Source: Prochlorococcus sp. AG-311-J23
GTDB lineage: Bacteria; Cyanobacteriota; Cyanobacteriia; PCC-6307; Cyanobiaceae
Assembly: GCA_003284375.1 (NCBI GenBank)
Contig: QBVL01000012.1
Location: 1-42,793 of the forward strand
Length of the DNA stretch: 42,793 nt
Reading direction: 5' to 3'
The first letter of the stretch is position 1. Each line of letters opens with the position of its first letter. This document shows, piece after piece, positions 34,089 through 42,793 of this stretch. The position numbers and the translations under genes are program-made. The notes below the pieces were generated by a model. It was not told the origin of the DNA and ran no database searches. It worked only from the letters and a program-made list of their open reading frames with translations.

Positions 34089-36995
34089 TTATTTTGTTTT
34101 AATTACCCTAACTTTACTGGCTCTTAGACGTCCTGTTTTAGTTGTAGAAGGCGCTTTTCGAGTACTACTTTTTTTTGATGCTGATGAGTTTAAATCTTTC
34201 TTTGTGGACTTGGTTGTTTTTGGTGTAGACTTTCTTTTCTTAGATGTTGTCTTTTTACTTGACTTCTTAGCTGCCAATAATTCAATAGCCACCTCAATAG
34301 TGATATCTTCAGCGCTTTTACCCTCTGGTAAAGAAGCATTTACTTTGCCCTGTTTAACATATAAACCATAAGGGCCATCAAATAATTGGATAGTTTCTTT
34401 TTCTCCCTCAGGGATACCAAGCTCCTTCAACGCAGTTCTTCCTCCTCTTCCTCTTTTAGGTATAGATAAAAGCTCAAGAGCTCTTTCTAGGCTTACTTGA
34501 AGAACGTCATCTTCACCCTTAATTGAGCGATAATCTTTTTCACCACCACTTTTACTCCAAACCACATACGGACCAAATCGACCCAAGCTTGATTGAACTC
34601 TACCTCCATCTGGATGCTCTCCAAGTAGACGTGGTAATTGAATTAAGCCAAGAGCCTCCTCAAAGGTCAAATTCTCTGGTTTTAAACTCTTTGGCAAGGA
34701 AGTCCTTTTTGGATTTGGAGCTTTTTTTAATGATTTATCATCTAAATATTCAAGTGCTTTTTCAACATCTATATCTTCCTCTTTTATATCCTCTGGCAAC
34801 AGAACCTGAACCTTTGACGAATCCTGCTTCAAATAGAGTCCATATTGACTGCTTTTGAACAAGCGAAGATTTCCTAGCTTTTTCTTACCTTTTGGAATCC
34901 CAAGATCTTTCAATTCGACTACTAAGCCCATTTGAACAAAATGTCCATATCTACCATTTAATAGATATAAATTCTGTCCACTATCAGGCTCAACTCCAAG
35001 TGATTCAGGACCCTCAGCTTTTTGTTTTAAAATCATCTCTGCGATATCCTCATCCAAGTCTGCAGGAGTAATTTCCTGTGGAAGAGTAGCTGTTATGGGC
35101 TTGCCATTTTCACCCAGTTGCTTTGATTCCAGATATGTTCCAAATTTACCCAACCTAACAAGAGATGAAAGTCCCTCCAGAGAAACAGATCGAAACTCCC
35201 CTCCATCAATATCCCCCTCTCTTTGTTGAACTTGATTCTCCAGACCAGTATCACCCTTATAAAAGTCCTTAAGGTATGGGAGCCAACTCACTTTTCCTGT
35301 TGAGATCTCATCTAGTGTAGATTCCATTCGAGCAGTAAAACTGGTATCTACAAGATCAGGAAAATGTTCTTCAAGAAGTGCCGTAACAGCAAATGCTGTA
35401 AAGCTTGGAGTCAAAGAATTGTTATTGAGGGCAGAATAACCTCGATCTACAATTGTTCCGATAATGCTTGCGTATGTTGACGGACGACCTATGCCTTCTT
35501 TCTCAAGTGTTTTAACTAATGAGGCTTCGCTATATCTAGCTGGAGGCTGAGTGTGATGCCCCAACGCCTCTACATTTTTAGCTGTTGGAGAATCGCCTAC
35601 AGCTAATTTAGGCAAAAGCACTTCTTGTCCTTCAAGTGCACTATCAGGATCATCACTACCTTCAACGTAAGCTCTAAAGAAGCCAGGGAAATCTATTCGT
35701 TTACCGCTAGCCCGGAAAGATACATCCGATGCTTGCAATTCGACTCCAAGCAATGTCAACCTTGCATCGGCCATTTGACTGGCAACTGTTCGTTTCCAAA
35801 TAAGTTCATATAAAGAAAGGTCCCTACCTTGCAAGTTTGACTCTTTGGGTGTTTTAAAGATTTCACCAGAGGGACGAATTGCTTCATGGGCTTCTTGAGC
35901 ATTTCTAGTCTTGTTGGAAAATTGTCGCGGCTTGTCACATAAATATTCAACCCCATATTTTGACTCAACACAATTTCGTGAGGCATTTATTGCCTGATCA
36001 GAAAGGTGAACAGAATCTGTTCTCATATATGTAATAAAACCTCTTTCGTACAAGCCCTGGGCACACCTCATGGTTTCTCTAGCTGATAATCGAAGTTTTC
36101 TATTAGCCTCTTGTTGTAATGTACTTGTTGTAAAAGGAGGAACTGGTTTACGGATTGACGGCTTTTCCTCGACATTAACAACTTTCCATTTATCAGTAGT
36201 TAATTTTTCTGCAAGTTCCTTAGAGTCTTCTTCCTTAAGCAATATTACATTTCGGCCAGGTTTCAATAATCCAGTTGACTCATCAAAATCACTACCAGTA
36301 GCAACTCTTTTACCACCAATTGAGGTCATTTTCACCTCAAATTCACTACCCTTTTTGTCTAATTTTGCTTTTAAGTCCCAATAACTTCCGCTTTTGAAAG
36401 ATCTCCTTGCTCTCTCTCTCAGGACGAGCAATCTTACTGCAACTGATTGGACTCTTCCTGCAGACAAACCCCAGGAAACTTTCTTCCATAAAAGAGGAGA
36501 CAACGTGTACCCAACTAATCTGTCTAAGATCCTCCTTGTTTCTTGGGCATGAACTAATTCCATATCAATTGCTCTTGTTTTCGATAGCGCTTTAGAAATA
36601 GCTTCTTTAGTTATCTCATGGAAGACCATTCTCTTCACAGGGATTTTCGGGTCAAGCACATTCATTAAATGCCAACTAATACTTTCTCCTTCTCTATCTT
36701 CATCAGTCGCAAGCAACAATTCACTAGCACCTTTCAAAGATTGTTTTAATTCCTTGACAATTTTTTTCTTGTCTTTGGGGACGACATACAAAGGATCAAA
36801 ATCAGCAGTTGTGTTAACTCCAATAGTTGCCCACTTTTCTCCTTTGTGCTTCGCAGGGATCTCCGATGCATTGTTAGGCAAGTCTCTTATGTGCCCCATT
36901 GACGCAAGAACCTGAAAGTCCTTAGGCAAAAACCCTCTAATAGTTTTTGCCTTTGTAGGACTTTCAACAATTACCAGAGTGTGGTCAGTGGGCAT
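34089..36995 (-). CDS. topA: DNA topoisomerase I
   Basis: TopA relaxes negative supercoils by single-strand passage. The 968-residue protein has the N-terminal Toprim domain (LVIVESPTKAKTI and LATDEDREGESISWHL) and the catalytic region with the active-site tyrosine in TYMRTDSVHLS near residue 320. Instead of zinc ribbons, the C-terminus has TopoI repeat units (for example LFKSSQYGLYLKQ, LGRFGPYVVWSKSGG and LFDGPYGLYVKQ). The final 60 residues are a Lys/Ser/Thr-rich basic tail likely to bind DNA. The start lies 130 nt from divergent ndhB. Confidence 0.96.
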   Translation of the reverse strand: MPTDHTLVIVESPTKAKTIRGFLPKDFQVLASMGHIRDLPNNASEIPAKHKGEKWATIGVNTTADFDPLYVVPKDKKKIVKELKQSLKGASELLLATDEDREGESISWHLMNVLDPKIPVKRMVFHEITKEAISKALSKTRAIDMELVHAQETRRILDRLVGYTLSPLLWKKVSWGLSAGRVQSVAVRLLVLRERARRSFKSGSYWDLKAKLDKKGSEFEVKMTSIGGKRVATGSDFDESTGLLKPGRNVILLKEEDSKELAEKLTTDKWKVVNVEEKPSIRKPVPPFTTSTLQQEANRKLRLSARETMRCAQGLYERGFITYMRTDSVHLSDQAINASRNCVESKYGVEYLCDKPRQFSNKTRNAQEAHEAIRPSGEIFKTPKESNLQGRDLSLYELIWKRTVASQMADARLTLLGVELQASDVSFRASGKRIDFPGFFRAYVEGSDDPDSALEGQEVLLPKLAVGDSPTAKNVEALGHHTQPPARYSEASLVKTLEKEGIGRPSTYASIIGTIVDRGYSALNNNSLTPSFTAFAVTALLEEHFPDLVDTSFTARMESTLDEISTGKVSWLPYLKDFYKGDTGLENQVQQREGDIDGGEFRSVSLEGLSSLVRLGKFGTYLESKQLGENGKPITATLPQEITPADLDEDIAEMILKQKAEGPESLGVEPDSGQNLYLLNGRYGHFVQMGLVVELKDLGIPKGKKKLGNLRLFKSSQYGLYLKQDSSKVQVLLPEDIKEEDIDVEKALEYLDDKSLKKAPNPKRTSLPKSLKPENLTFEEALGLIQLPRLLGEHPDGGRVQSSLGRFGPYVVWSKSGGEKDYRSIKGEDDVLQVSLERALELLSIPKRGRGGRTALKELGIPEGEKETIQLFDGPYGLYVKQGKVNASLPEGKSAEDITIEVAIELLAAKKSSKKTTSKKRKSTPKTTKSTKKDLNSSASKKSSTRKAPSTTKTGRLRASKVRVIKTK

Positions 36996-37125
36996 CAGCT
37001 CAGTTTTCCTCCTTCTTATCTAACGTACTGAATAGTAAAATGCATAGCCCAAAATGATAATAAAGGCATATTTCATAACTTCGCTAGAGTTATAAAATCA
37101 GACACAGCTTAAAAACAATACATAA

Positions 37126-38688
37126 ATGGGAGAACTTTTGTCTTTTCAAATATTCATAAATGAGCCTGTAGAGCTTTTAAATCTTTCTTTAAATGCCAAA
37201 GCGGTGCTTCCAGAGGCTGCAGTCCTAATGGCAATGCTTGGAACGCTTTTGGTTGATTTGGCTGGTGAAAAGATATCAGCCCGCTGGTCTCCTCCAATAT
37301 GTTACGCAGGTCTAGGTAGTGCTTTGATTTTGCTAACAATGCAATGGGATGGAGAAATTCAAGAATCTTTTTTAGGTGCATTTATTGCAGACAATCTTGC
37401 TATTGCTTTTAGAGGGGTAATTGTTCTTTCAACTCTTATTTCTTTATTAATTAGTTGGAGATATGCTGATCAAAATGGAAGTCCTATTGGTGAATTTGCT
37501 GCAATATTATTAGCTGCCACTCTTGGAGCAATGCTTCTATGTGGTTCAACTGATTTGGTAAGTGTTTTTGTTTCATTAGAAACACTTTCCGTAGCTAGCT
37601 ACCTGCTTTCTGGATATCTCAAAAGAGACTCAAGAAGTTCAGAAGCAGCTTTGAAATACTTGTTAGTTGGTTCGGCTGCAGCCGCTGTATTTCTTTATGG
37701 AGCATCCTTACTTTATGGAATAAGTGGATCTACAAATTTAAAAGAAATAGGAATCACCTTGCTAAGTGCTTCTACACCTTTATCAGCATTAGCGCTGGTT
37801 TTCGTATTGTCTACAGTAGCTTTCAAAATTGCAGCAGTTCCATTTCATCAATGGACACCCGATGTTTACGAAGGTTCTCCTACGCCAGTGGTTGCCTTCT
37901 TATCAGTAGGTTCCAAAGCAGCAGGTTTTGCACTCGCAATAAGAATACTAGTCGGATGTTTTAGCGCTTTTGACACACAATGGAAATTGCTATTTACCGT
38001 TTTAGCTGTTCTCAGTATGTCTCTGGGAAATGTTGTAGCACTAGCTCAAAAATCAATGAAAAGGATGCTTGCTTATAGCTCAATTGGACAAGCTGGCTTT
38101 GTAATGATTGGTTTAGTTTGCGGAACTGAAGATGGTTTCGCTGCGATGGTTCTTTATATGGCTGCTTATTTGTTTATGAATCTTGGTGCTTTTGCATGCA
38201 TAATCCTTTTCTCAATCAGAACGGGTAGTGATCAAATCTCAGATTATGCAGGACTGTACCAAAAAGATCCATTAATAACTTTAGGATTAAGTTTATGCCT
38301 TCTCTCTTTGGGAGGAATTCCTCCAATGTTGGGATTCTTTGGGAAGATTTATTTATTTTTTGCAGGATGGGCCGATGGCCAATACTTACTAGTAAGTGTT
38401 GGTCTGGTCACCTCTGTTATTTCAATTTACTATTACATATCAGTTATAAAAATGATGGTGGTAACAGAACCGAAAGAAGCCTCAGATGTTGTAAAGGCAT
38501 ATCCATCCATAGAATGGTCAATGCCTGGGATGTCATCTCTCAAAGTGGCTTTGATTTTTTGTGTTCTCGTAACTGCTATTGGTGGAATCATTTCAAATCC
38601 GCTCTTCGATTTTGCAGATAGTGCGGTAAACGGAACTCCATTACTTCGTGAAGCCATTACTCTTGCAAGTAAGAGCTCAATTGGTTAA
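37126..38688 (+). CDS. ndhB: NAD(P)H-quinone oxidoreductase subunit 2 (NdhB)
   Basis: NdhB is a proton-pumping, antiporter-like subunit of the cyanobacterial NDH-1 complex, which serves respiration, cyclic electron flow and CO2 uptake. The 520-residue protein has about fourteen helices and the typical [59 protein letters not shown] and [14 protein letters not shown] segments with the conserved lysines. It is divergent from topA. The downstream ATPase gene starts inside its last codons in another frame. Confidence 0.97.
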   Translation: MGELLSFQIFINEPVELLNLSLNAKAVLPEAAVLMAMLGTLLVDLAGEKISARWSPPICYAGLGSALILLTMQWDGEIQESFLGAFIADNLAIAFRGVIVLSTLISLLISWRYADQNGSPIGEFAAILLAATLGAMLLCGSTDLVSVFVSLETLSVASYLLSGYLKRDSRSSEAALKYLLVGSAAAAVFLYGASLLYGISGSTNLKEIGITLLSASTPLSALALVFVLSTVAFKIAAVPFHQWTPDVYEGSPTPVVAFLSVGSKAAGFALAIRILVGCFSAFDTQWKLLFTVLAVLSMSLGNVVALAQKSMKRMLAYSSIGQAGFVMIGLVCGTEDGFAAMVLYMAAYLFMNLGAFACIILFSIRTGSDQISDYAGLYQKDPLITLGLSLCLLSLGGIPPMLGFFGKIYLFFAGWADGQYLLVSVGLVTSVISIYYYISVIKMMVVTEPKEASDVVKAYPSIEWSMPGMSSLKVALIFCVLVTAIGGIISNPLFDFADSAVNGTPLLREAITLASKSSIG

Positions 38689-39388
38689 CCAATTAAAATC
38701 ATTGAAAAAGTCTGTAGCGCGACTAACGAATGTAAATAAATTTTATGGGGAAGGCTCGGTCAAAGTGAAAGCTCTTGACGAACTAAACCTCGAGGTTTGC
38801 CAGGGTGATTACCTTGCTGTAATGGGTGCAAGTGGATCTGGCAAAAGTACTGCAATGAATATACTTGGATGCCTTGATCGTCCTACTAATGGGACTTATG
38901 AACTAAATGGAACTGCTGTAGAGAAGCTTGATGATGACTTGCTAGCAGATATTAGAAACAAAGAACTTGGTTTTGTTTTTCAGCAATTTCATCTACTTCA
39001 AGAAGTTTCAGCACTTGAGAATGTCATGCTTCCAATGATTTATGCATGCGTCCCATCTTTAGAGAGAGAGAAGCGCGCTGAAGAGGCTCTTAAACGAGTA
39101 GGGCTAGAGAACAGGATGACCAATCTACCTAATCAATTATCAGGAGGACAACAACAACGTGTTGCTATAGCAAGGGCAATAATCAATCAACCATCTCTGT
39201 TATTAGCAGACGAACCAACTGGTGCTCTTGATTCCAAAACTACTGAAGATGTTTTAAATCTTTTTGACCAACTTCATAGTCAAGGAATCACAATTGTCTT
39301 AGTTACGCATGAAGACAATGTTGCTCAAAGAGCAAAAAAAATAGCAAGATTTAGAGATGGCAAAGTAATAAAGATTACTCATAATTAA
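38648..39388 (+). CDS. ABC transporter ATPase, DevA/LolD/MacB type
   Basis: The 246-residue ATPase has Walker [10 protein letters not shown] (60-68), the [19 protein letters not shown] block typical of the LolD/MacB group, signature LSGGQQQR, Walker [14 protein letters not shown] and the VTHE switch. DevA-type ATPases usually act with DevB and DevC in export, yet no partner is adjacent here. GTG at 38648 overlaps ndhB by 41 nt. TTG at 38681 or 38702 would shorten the protein by 11 or 18 residues and may be the true start, since the domain begins only near residue 25. It ends 1 nt before convergent birA. Confidence 0.9.
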   Translation: MKPLLLQVRAQLVNQLKSLKKSVARLTNVNKFYGEGSVKVKALDELNLEVCQGDYLAVMGASGSGKSTAMNILGCLDRPTNGTYELNGTAVEKLDDDLLADIRNKELGFVFQQFHLLQEVSALENVMLPMIYACVPSLEREKRAEEALKRVGLENRMTNLPNQLSGGQQQRVAIARAIINQPSLLLADEPTGALDSKTTEDVLNLFDQLHSQGITIVLVTHEDNVAQRAKKIARFRDGKVIKITHN

Positions 39389-39389
39389 T

Positions 39390-40163
39390 TCAGAGAATCA
39401 AGTCTGAATTAGACAAGACCTTTACTTTATCTTCTTTAAAAAGAATCAATCTTCCACCAGAATCTATTCTTTTGATATCCCATTTTAATCCAGTTTCTTT
39501 ATCAATGTATTTTCTTGACCACAATCTTTGTTCGACCTGACTGCACAGAAATTTTTTATTACCTAAAAGATCTAAAGATCTTTCTATTGCAAGGAGAACT
39601 TCTGAAGACCAAAAATTTATATTCATCCTTTTATCTCCAATAATTTGTTTAAGAGAAATCCCCTCTTTAGGAACATTATTAAAAACGTTTAAACCTACTC
39701 CAACTCTTAATAATCTAAGTTTTCCTCCTCTAAAAAATAATCTAGGTAAAATTCCAGCTAGTTTTTGGCCATCAACCAATAAATCATTTGGCCATTTTAT
39801 TTTCACATCAACTCCTATACGTTCAATTCTTTCAACCAAAGCTAATGCCACCGCTAACCCATAAAGCTGAGAATTATTTTCACACGAACCTTCACTCTTA
39901 ATAGCCGCACTAACCCAAACCCCTCCTTTTGGTGCATGCCAAATTCGACCAGCTTGACCTTGACCAAATTTTTGGCAAGAAGAAAATATAGCTATTGGCT
40001 GATTTTTTTTTACTGGTTTCTCTGCAACCCAATTTGATAGCTCAATTTCTGTGTTAGCACAAATAGTTTTCATCATTAATCTCCAAGATCTAGGAGAGGA
40101 ATGATTTAATTTGTGATATCTATAAATCAATCCAACCCCTCTATCGAATCTTTGATTATTCAT
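39390..40163 (-). CDS. birA: Biotin-protein ligase (BirA family, no HTH domain)
   Basis: BirA makes biotinoyl-AMP and transfers biotin to acetyl-CoA carboxylase. The 257-residue protein has SSCQKFGQGQAGRIWHAPKGGVWVSAAI, the biotin/ATP loop of the family, then IKWPNDLLVDGQKLAGIL and VGVGLNV. There is no N-terminal DNA-binding domain, so it is not expected to repress transcription. The start could be later: the first 29 residues are variable and Met30-Met31 (MMKTICANT) is an alternative. Confidence 0.9.
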   Translation of the reverse strand: MNNQRFDRGVGLIYRYHKLNHSSPRSWRLMMKTICANTEIELSNWVAEKPVKKNQPIAIFSSCQKFGQGQAGRIWHAPKGGVWVSAAIKSEGSCENNSQLYGLAVALALVERIERIGVDVKIKWPNDLLVDGQKLAGILPRLFFRGGKLRLLRVGVGLNVFNNVPKEGISLKQIIGDKRMNINFWSSEVLLAIERSLDLLGNKKFLCSQVEQRLWSRKYIDKETGLKWDIKRIDSGGRLILFKEDKVKVLSNSDLIL

Positions 40164-40192
40164 ATTTCAAACGTAATGAGTTCTTAAAAAAA

Positions 40193-40969
40193 TCAAGAAT
40201 TATCCATTGACTTTTTCATTGCCTCTAATTCAACTTCAACTTCTTGGATTTCTACTGTTTTTACTTCATTCAAATCTAAATCAGAAGGAGGCAAAGCTAT
40301 TGCCTCAACTCCCGATTTCAATTGAGTCCTCAATGTCTCTAATTCTTTCTCTATATCATCACCTCCTTCTAATGCTGCGAACTTGCTTTCTAGATCTTCT
40401 CCAGCCAACTCTAATGCAGCTTGCCCAGAAGCTTCCAATGCCTCTACTTTGTCTTCCATTCTCTCAAAAGCAGCCATGGCGGACTTGCTCCCTAAATCAC
40501 CAACAGCACTTTGAATTTGTTGCTGAGCTTTGGCTGCCTGAGCCCTTGCTTTAAGCATATCTTTTTTAGTTCGAGCCTCGGCAATCTTTCTCTCTAATAA
40601 CAAAAGGCTTTTCTTGAGTTTTTCGACTTGACCATTTTGAGTTTGAAATTGAGTCGATAAAGATTCATAAGTTTCTTGAAAAGTTTTTTTTCTACTTAAT
40701 GCTTCTCTAGCCAGATCATCCTCTCCCTTTTTTAAGGCTAATTCAGCTCTGGTGAACCAATTCTTTATTTGCTCTTTTGCTTGATTCGCCTGGTTCTCTA
40801 ATCTTTTTTGACTTGCAATAGCCATAGCGACAGCTTGACGAAGCTTCACCAAATCTTCTTGCATATCAGCAACAGACTGATCAAGTATTTTTATTGGATC
40901 TTCTGCCTCACTGACAAAAGCATTTAGATTTGCCCGTAACAAGCGACTTAACCTCTCGAATAATCCCAT
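40193..40969 (-). CDS. vipp1: PspA/IM30 family protein (Vipp1)
   Basis: Vipp1 forms ring and rod assemblies on thylakoid membranes and supports their formation and repair. The 258-residue protein begins with the amphipathic membrane-binding helix MGLFERLSRLLRANLNAFVS. Long heptad-rich coiled-coil helices (about 25-215) follow, then an acidic C-terminal extension (from about 220: LPPSDLDLNEVKTVEIQEVEVELEAMKKS), which separates Vipp1 from PspA. It follows birA upstream on the same strand only in position; the two have separate contexts. Confidence 0.93.
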   Translation of the reverse strand: MGLFERLSRLLRANLNAFVSEAEDPIKILDQSVADMQEDLVKLRQAVAMAIASQKRLENQANQAKEQIKNWFTRAELALKKGEDDLAREALSRKKTFQETYESLSTQFQTQNGQVEKLKKSLLLLERKIAEARTKKDMLKARAQAAKAQQQIQSAVGDLGSKSAMAAFERMEDKVEALEASGQAALELAGEDLESKFAALEGGDDIEKELETLRTQLKSGVEAIALPPSDLDLNEVKTVEIQEVEVELEAMKKSMDNS

Positions 40970-41042
40970 TAGGATCTTTTATGCAATCAAAAAAATATTA
41001 GCTAGATTTAAGCACTAACTCACCAATAGTGTCTAATTAAAA

Positions 41043-41525
41043 TTGATTTTAGAAGACTTAAAGCATAAAACAAAAGGAAAAAGAGAGCAGTCAATTTATA
41101 CATGCTTGGAAGAAATCAAGTCTTCTTGGAAAGGGAATGTCGGAGGGCTTATTCAAGATTGGGTAGAAATAGCTGGGGAGCAACTCGCATTGAATTGCAC
41201 ACCGCTTAATATTCAAAATAAAATTTTAACGATTGGAGCAAGTCATCCTCAGTGGAGACAGGCTCTCCAGTACAACCGCTTAGAATTAATTGAGTCTTTA
41301 AAATCATATGGATATCAAATAAAAGAGATTCGGATTAGACAACATTATCCCAATGATTTAATTGCTAGAGAGAGTGAAAAAGAAATATGGGAAAAGCACC
41401 CAAGTAGAACAGATAAGACTGGAATCACCAATTGTCCTTTTTGCAAAGTTCCTTCTCCCAAGGGAGAAGTTAAATTATGGGGTAAATGTAGTTTTTGTAG
41501 AAGAAAAGAATTGAGAATAGATTGA
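41043..41525 (+). CDS. DciA-like (DUF721) protein with C-terminal zinc ribbon
   Basis: The 160-residue protein contains a DUF721 domain (about 21-98). The core reads TCLEEIKSSWKGNVGGLIQDWVEIAGEQLALNC, then LTIGASHPQWRQALQYNRLELIESL. DUF721 defines DciA, the ancestral loader of the replicative helicase DnaB. After it comes a short linker and four cysteines, C131-P-F-C134 and C149-S-F-C152, spaced as a zinc ribbon. TTG at 41043 is the only reasonable start. The helicase-loading role is inferred from the family. It converges on menG with 11 nt between the stop codons. Confidence 0.85.
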   Translation: MILEDLKHKTKGKREQSIYTCLEEIKSSWKGNVGGLIQDWVEIAGEQLALNCTPLNIQNKILTIGASHPQWRQALQYNRLELIESLKSYGYQIKEIRIRQHYPNDLIARESEKEIWEKHPSRTDKTGITNCPFCKVPSPKGEVKLWGKCSFCRRKELRID

Positions 41526-41536
41526 ACGATTTTGAT

Positions 41537-42235
41537 TCATGCTTCAAGTAATAAAATCCCCATCTGTCCCATGGCTAATTTTTGATATTTTGCTTTTTTG
41601 AAGCCCGCAGAAAGTGCCAAATGAATTTGTTTTTCACCTGAAGGAAAGTTAACTAAGCTTTTTTTTATATATGAATATTCTTTCCCTAAACCGAAAAGAG
41701 AGGCAATTGGAACCACATAAAGACTTAAATAAATTCTTTGGAATATCCCTTGTATGGAAAGTCCTTCAAAAGATCTAAAATCTAAGATTCCCGCTCTTCC
41801 ACCTGGTTTCAAGATTCTAAATGATTCTTTAAGACCTTCATAAGAGCTGGAAAGATTCCTTAAGCCATAGGCCATCAAAAGGCCATCAAATTGATTTGAG
41901 GTGAGCTTTGTCTCTAGAGCATCACCATTTATCCATTCAATTGAAGAATATTTATGTTTAGATCTTTCTCTCGCAACTAATAATGCTTGTGAAGCTGAAT
42001 CTATTCCAGTAATATTTTCAGAGTTCTTCATATATCTAGCCAAAAATATTGACATATCTCCAGTTCCACAACACATATCTATCCATTTTTCTCCCAAACT
42101 CGGGTTAAGAATATCCAATAATTTTCTTTTCCAAAACCTATGTAATCCAAAACTAAACATATCATTTAAAAAATCATATTTTGAAGAAATAGAATTAAAC
42201 ATTTCCTCTATAGATTTAGTATTACCAGGCCTCAT
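41537..42235 (-). CDS. menG: Demethylquinone methyltransferase (MenG/UbiE)
   Basis: UbiE/MenG enzymes methylate a quinone ring with S-adenosylmethionine; in cyanobacteria the substrate is 2-phytyl-1,4-naphthoquinone for phylloquinone of photosystem I. The 232-residue protein has the class I methyltransferase loop DMCCGTGDMSIFLA (53-66), MFNSISSKYDFLNDMFSFGLHRFWKRKLL at the start and LKPGGRAGILDFRSF. Substrate choice rests on organism type rather than on a visible residue. It lies downstream of hisF, separated by a terminator-like hairpin. Confidence 0.92.
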   Translation of the reverse strand: MRPGNTKSIEEMFNSISSKYDFLNDMFSFGLHRFWKRKLLDILNPSLGEKWIDMCCGTGDMSIFLARYMKNSENITGIDSASQALLVARERSKHKYSSIEWINGDALETKLTSNQFDGLLMAYGLRNLSSSYEGLKESFRILKPGGRAGILDFRSFEGLSIQGIFQRIYLSLYVVPIASLFGLGKEYSYIKKSLVNFPSGEKQIHLALSAGFKKAKYQKLAMGQMGILLLEA

Positions 42236-42281
42236 ATTAATACAGGAAAAACTTAACTATCAAAAAAATTTTAATGTATAC

Positions 42282-42300
42282 AGGATGTATTTTACATCCT
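42282..42300 (-). terminator. Terminator-like hairpin after hisF
   Basis: AGGATGTA (42282-42289) pairs perfectly with TACATCCT (42293-42300) around a 3-nt loop. Reading on the minus strand it lies 16 nt past the hisF stop, and a T tract follows about 10-15 nt later. It would end hisF transcription before menG. Confidence 0.5.
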
Positions 42301-42316
42301 TCGATGAGAATATTTA

Positions 42317-42793
42317 TCATTCAATTGGTCTTATAGGTAAATTTTCCTTGATCAAATAATCTTTTATTTCCTTGATAGTTAATTGTCCATCATGCAATAA
42401 GGAAGCCAAGAGAGCTGCTGAAGATTTCCCAAGAGTAAAAGCCTCTTTAATGTGTTTCAAAGAACCAGCTCCTCCTGAAGCTATTACTGGTATTGAAACT
42501 TTCTCAGCAATACGTTTAGTCAGTTCTATGTCATAACCATTTTGAGTTCCATCACCGTCCATGGAGGTTAAAAGGATCTCACCAGCTCCCATCTCAGACA
42601 CTTTTTCTGCCCATTCAATCGCATCCAAACCTGTATTATTCCGTCCTCCACTCACATAAACGTCCCACTTATTGGGTATATTTTTGTTCTTTTTCGCATC
42701 TATTGCAACAACAATACATTGAGATCCAAAACGATTTGCCCCTTGAGAAATCAACGAAGGGTCTTTAACAGCACTGGAATTCAAACTTACCTT
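42317..42793 (-). CDS. hisF: Imidazole glycerol phosphate synthase subunit HisF, 5'-truncated
   Basis: HisF uses ammonia from HisH to close the imidazole ring in histidine synthesis and releases AICAR to purine synthesis. The frame is open to the window edge. The visible part is the C-terminal half of the TIM barrel: [12 protein letters not shown] at the edge, then [23 protein letters not shown] with the catalytic aspartate, and [17 protein letters not shown] near the phosphate site. About 100 N-terminal residues lie outside. The end is normal. Confidence 0.96.
   Translation of the reverse strand, partial: KVSLNSSAVKDPSLISQGANRFGSQCIVVAIDAKKNKNIPNKWDVYVSGGRNNTGLDAIEWAEKVSEMGAGEILLTSMDGDGTQNGYDIELTKRIAEKVSIPVIASGGAGSLKHIKEAFTLGKSSAALLASLLHDGQLTIKEIKDYLIKENLPIRPIE

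Noticed and set aside
34072-34371. 99-codon hydrophobic frame opposite the topA 3' end
   Set aside because: Its Phe/Leu/Val content is the reverse complement of the Lys/Ser/Thr-rich topA tail and does not indicate a membrane protein.
1-42793. CRISPR array, insertion sequence or prophage
   Set aside because: No spaced direct repeats, transposase, terminal inverted repeats, capsid or terminase genes were seen on either strand.

Overview
This window is a dense, AT-rich chromosomal segment of a marine picocyanobacterium, almost certainly Prochlorococcus. The evidence is photosystem I genes (psaF, psaJ), the cytochrome b6f genes petC and petA, a high-light-inducible protein, a cyAbrB regulator, ndhB, Vipp1/PspA, and a 62-residue protein I recognise as the Prochlorococcus/Synechococcus hyper-conserved protein (PSHCP). 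PSHCP sits between tRNA-Trp and gltX. Gene spacing is very tight, several convergent genes overlap tail to tail, and TTG or GTG starts are common, all typical of a streamlined genome. I see no insertion sequence, prophage, CRISPR array or integrase.

Layout. Positions 1-2.5 kb are translation genes: the rplS 3' end, tRNA-Trp, PSHCP, tRNA-Asp and gltX. Positions 2.4-5.7 kb lie on the minus strand: an Na+/H+ antiporter-like protein, a DUF1643 protein whose conserved start region has no normal start codon, an Hli protein and tsaD. Positions 5.8-9.2 kb hold psaF-psaJ, gmk, rqcH and a small membrane protein. Positions 9.3-13.7 kb hold tatC, a DUF3067 protein, and the run petC-petA-lgt-cobM. Positions 13.8-19.4 kb hold a RodZ-like HTH membrane protein, ppx, a UbiA-type prenyltransferase, an S66 peptidase, ispD and fabG. 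Positions 19.7-21.7 kb hold a 58-residue membrane protein gene and groEL without groES.

Positions 21.8-29.5 kb centre on respiration. On the minus strand, ctaA-ctaB is followed by a two-gene ABC exporter and an uncharacterised gene. On the plus strand is ctaC-ctaD-ctaE, an A2-type cytochrome oxidase that uses the haem A made by CtaA/CtaB. Positions 29.5-37 kb hold cyAbrB, ribE, then a minus-strand run: topA, a lipoprotein, a DUF2232 membrane protein, a TIGR00303 CobT-like protein and a Tat-type solute-binding lipoprotein. Positions 37.1-42.8 kb hold ndhB, a DevA/LolD-type ATPase, birA, vipp1, a DciA-like protein with a zinc ribbon, menG/ubiE and the hisF 3' part.

Most of the window is ordinary core genome. 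The points most worth a second look are PSHCP, the start-less DUF1643 gene, the DUF2232/CobT-like/solute-binding run, the zinc-ribbon DciA, the 16-bp perfect palindrome between ispD and fabG, and a hairpin that covers the ribosome binding site of the RodZ-like gene.
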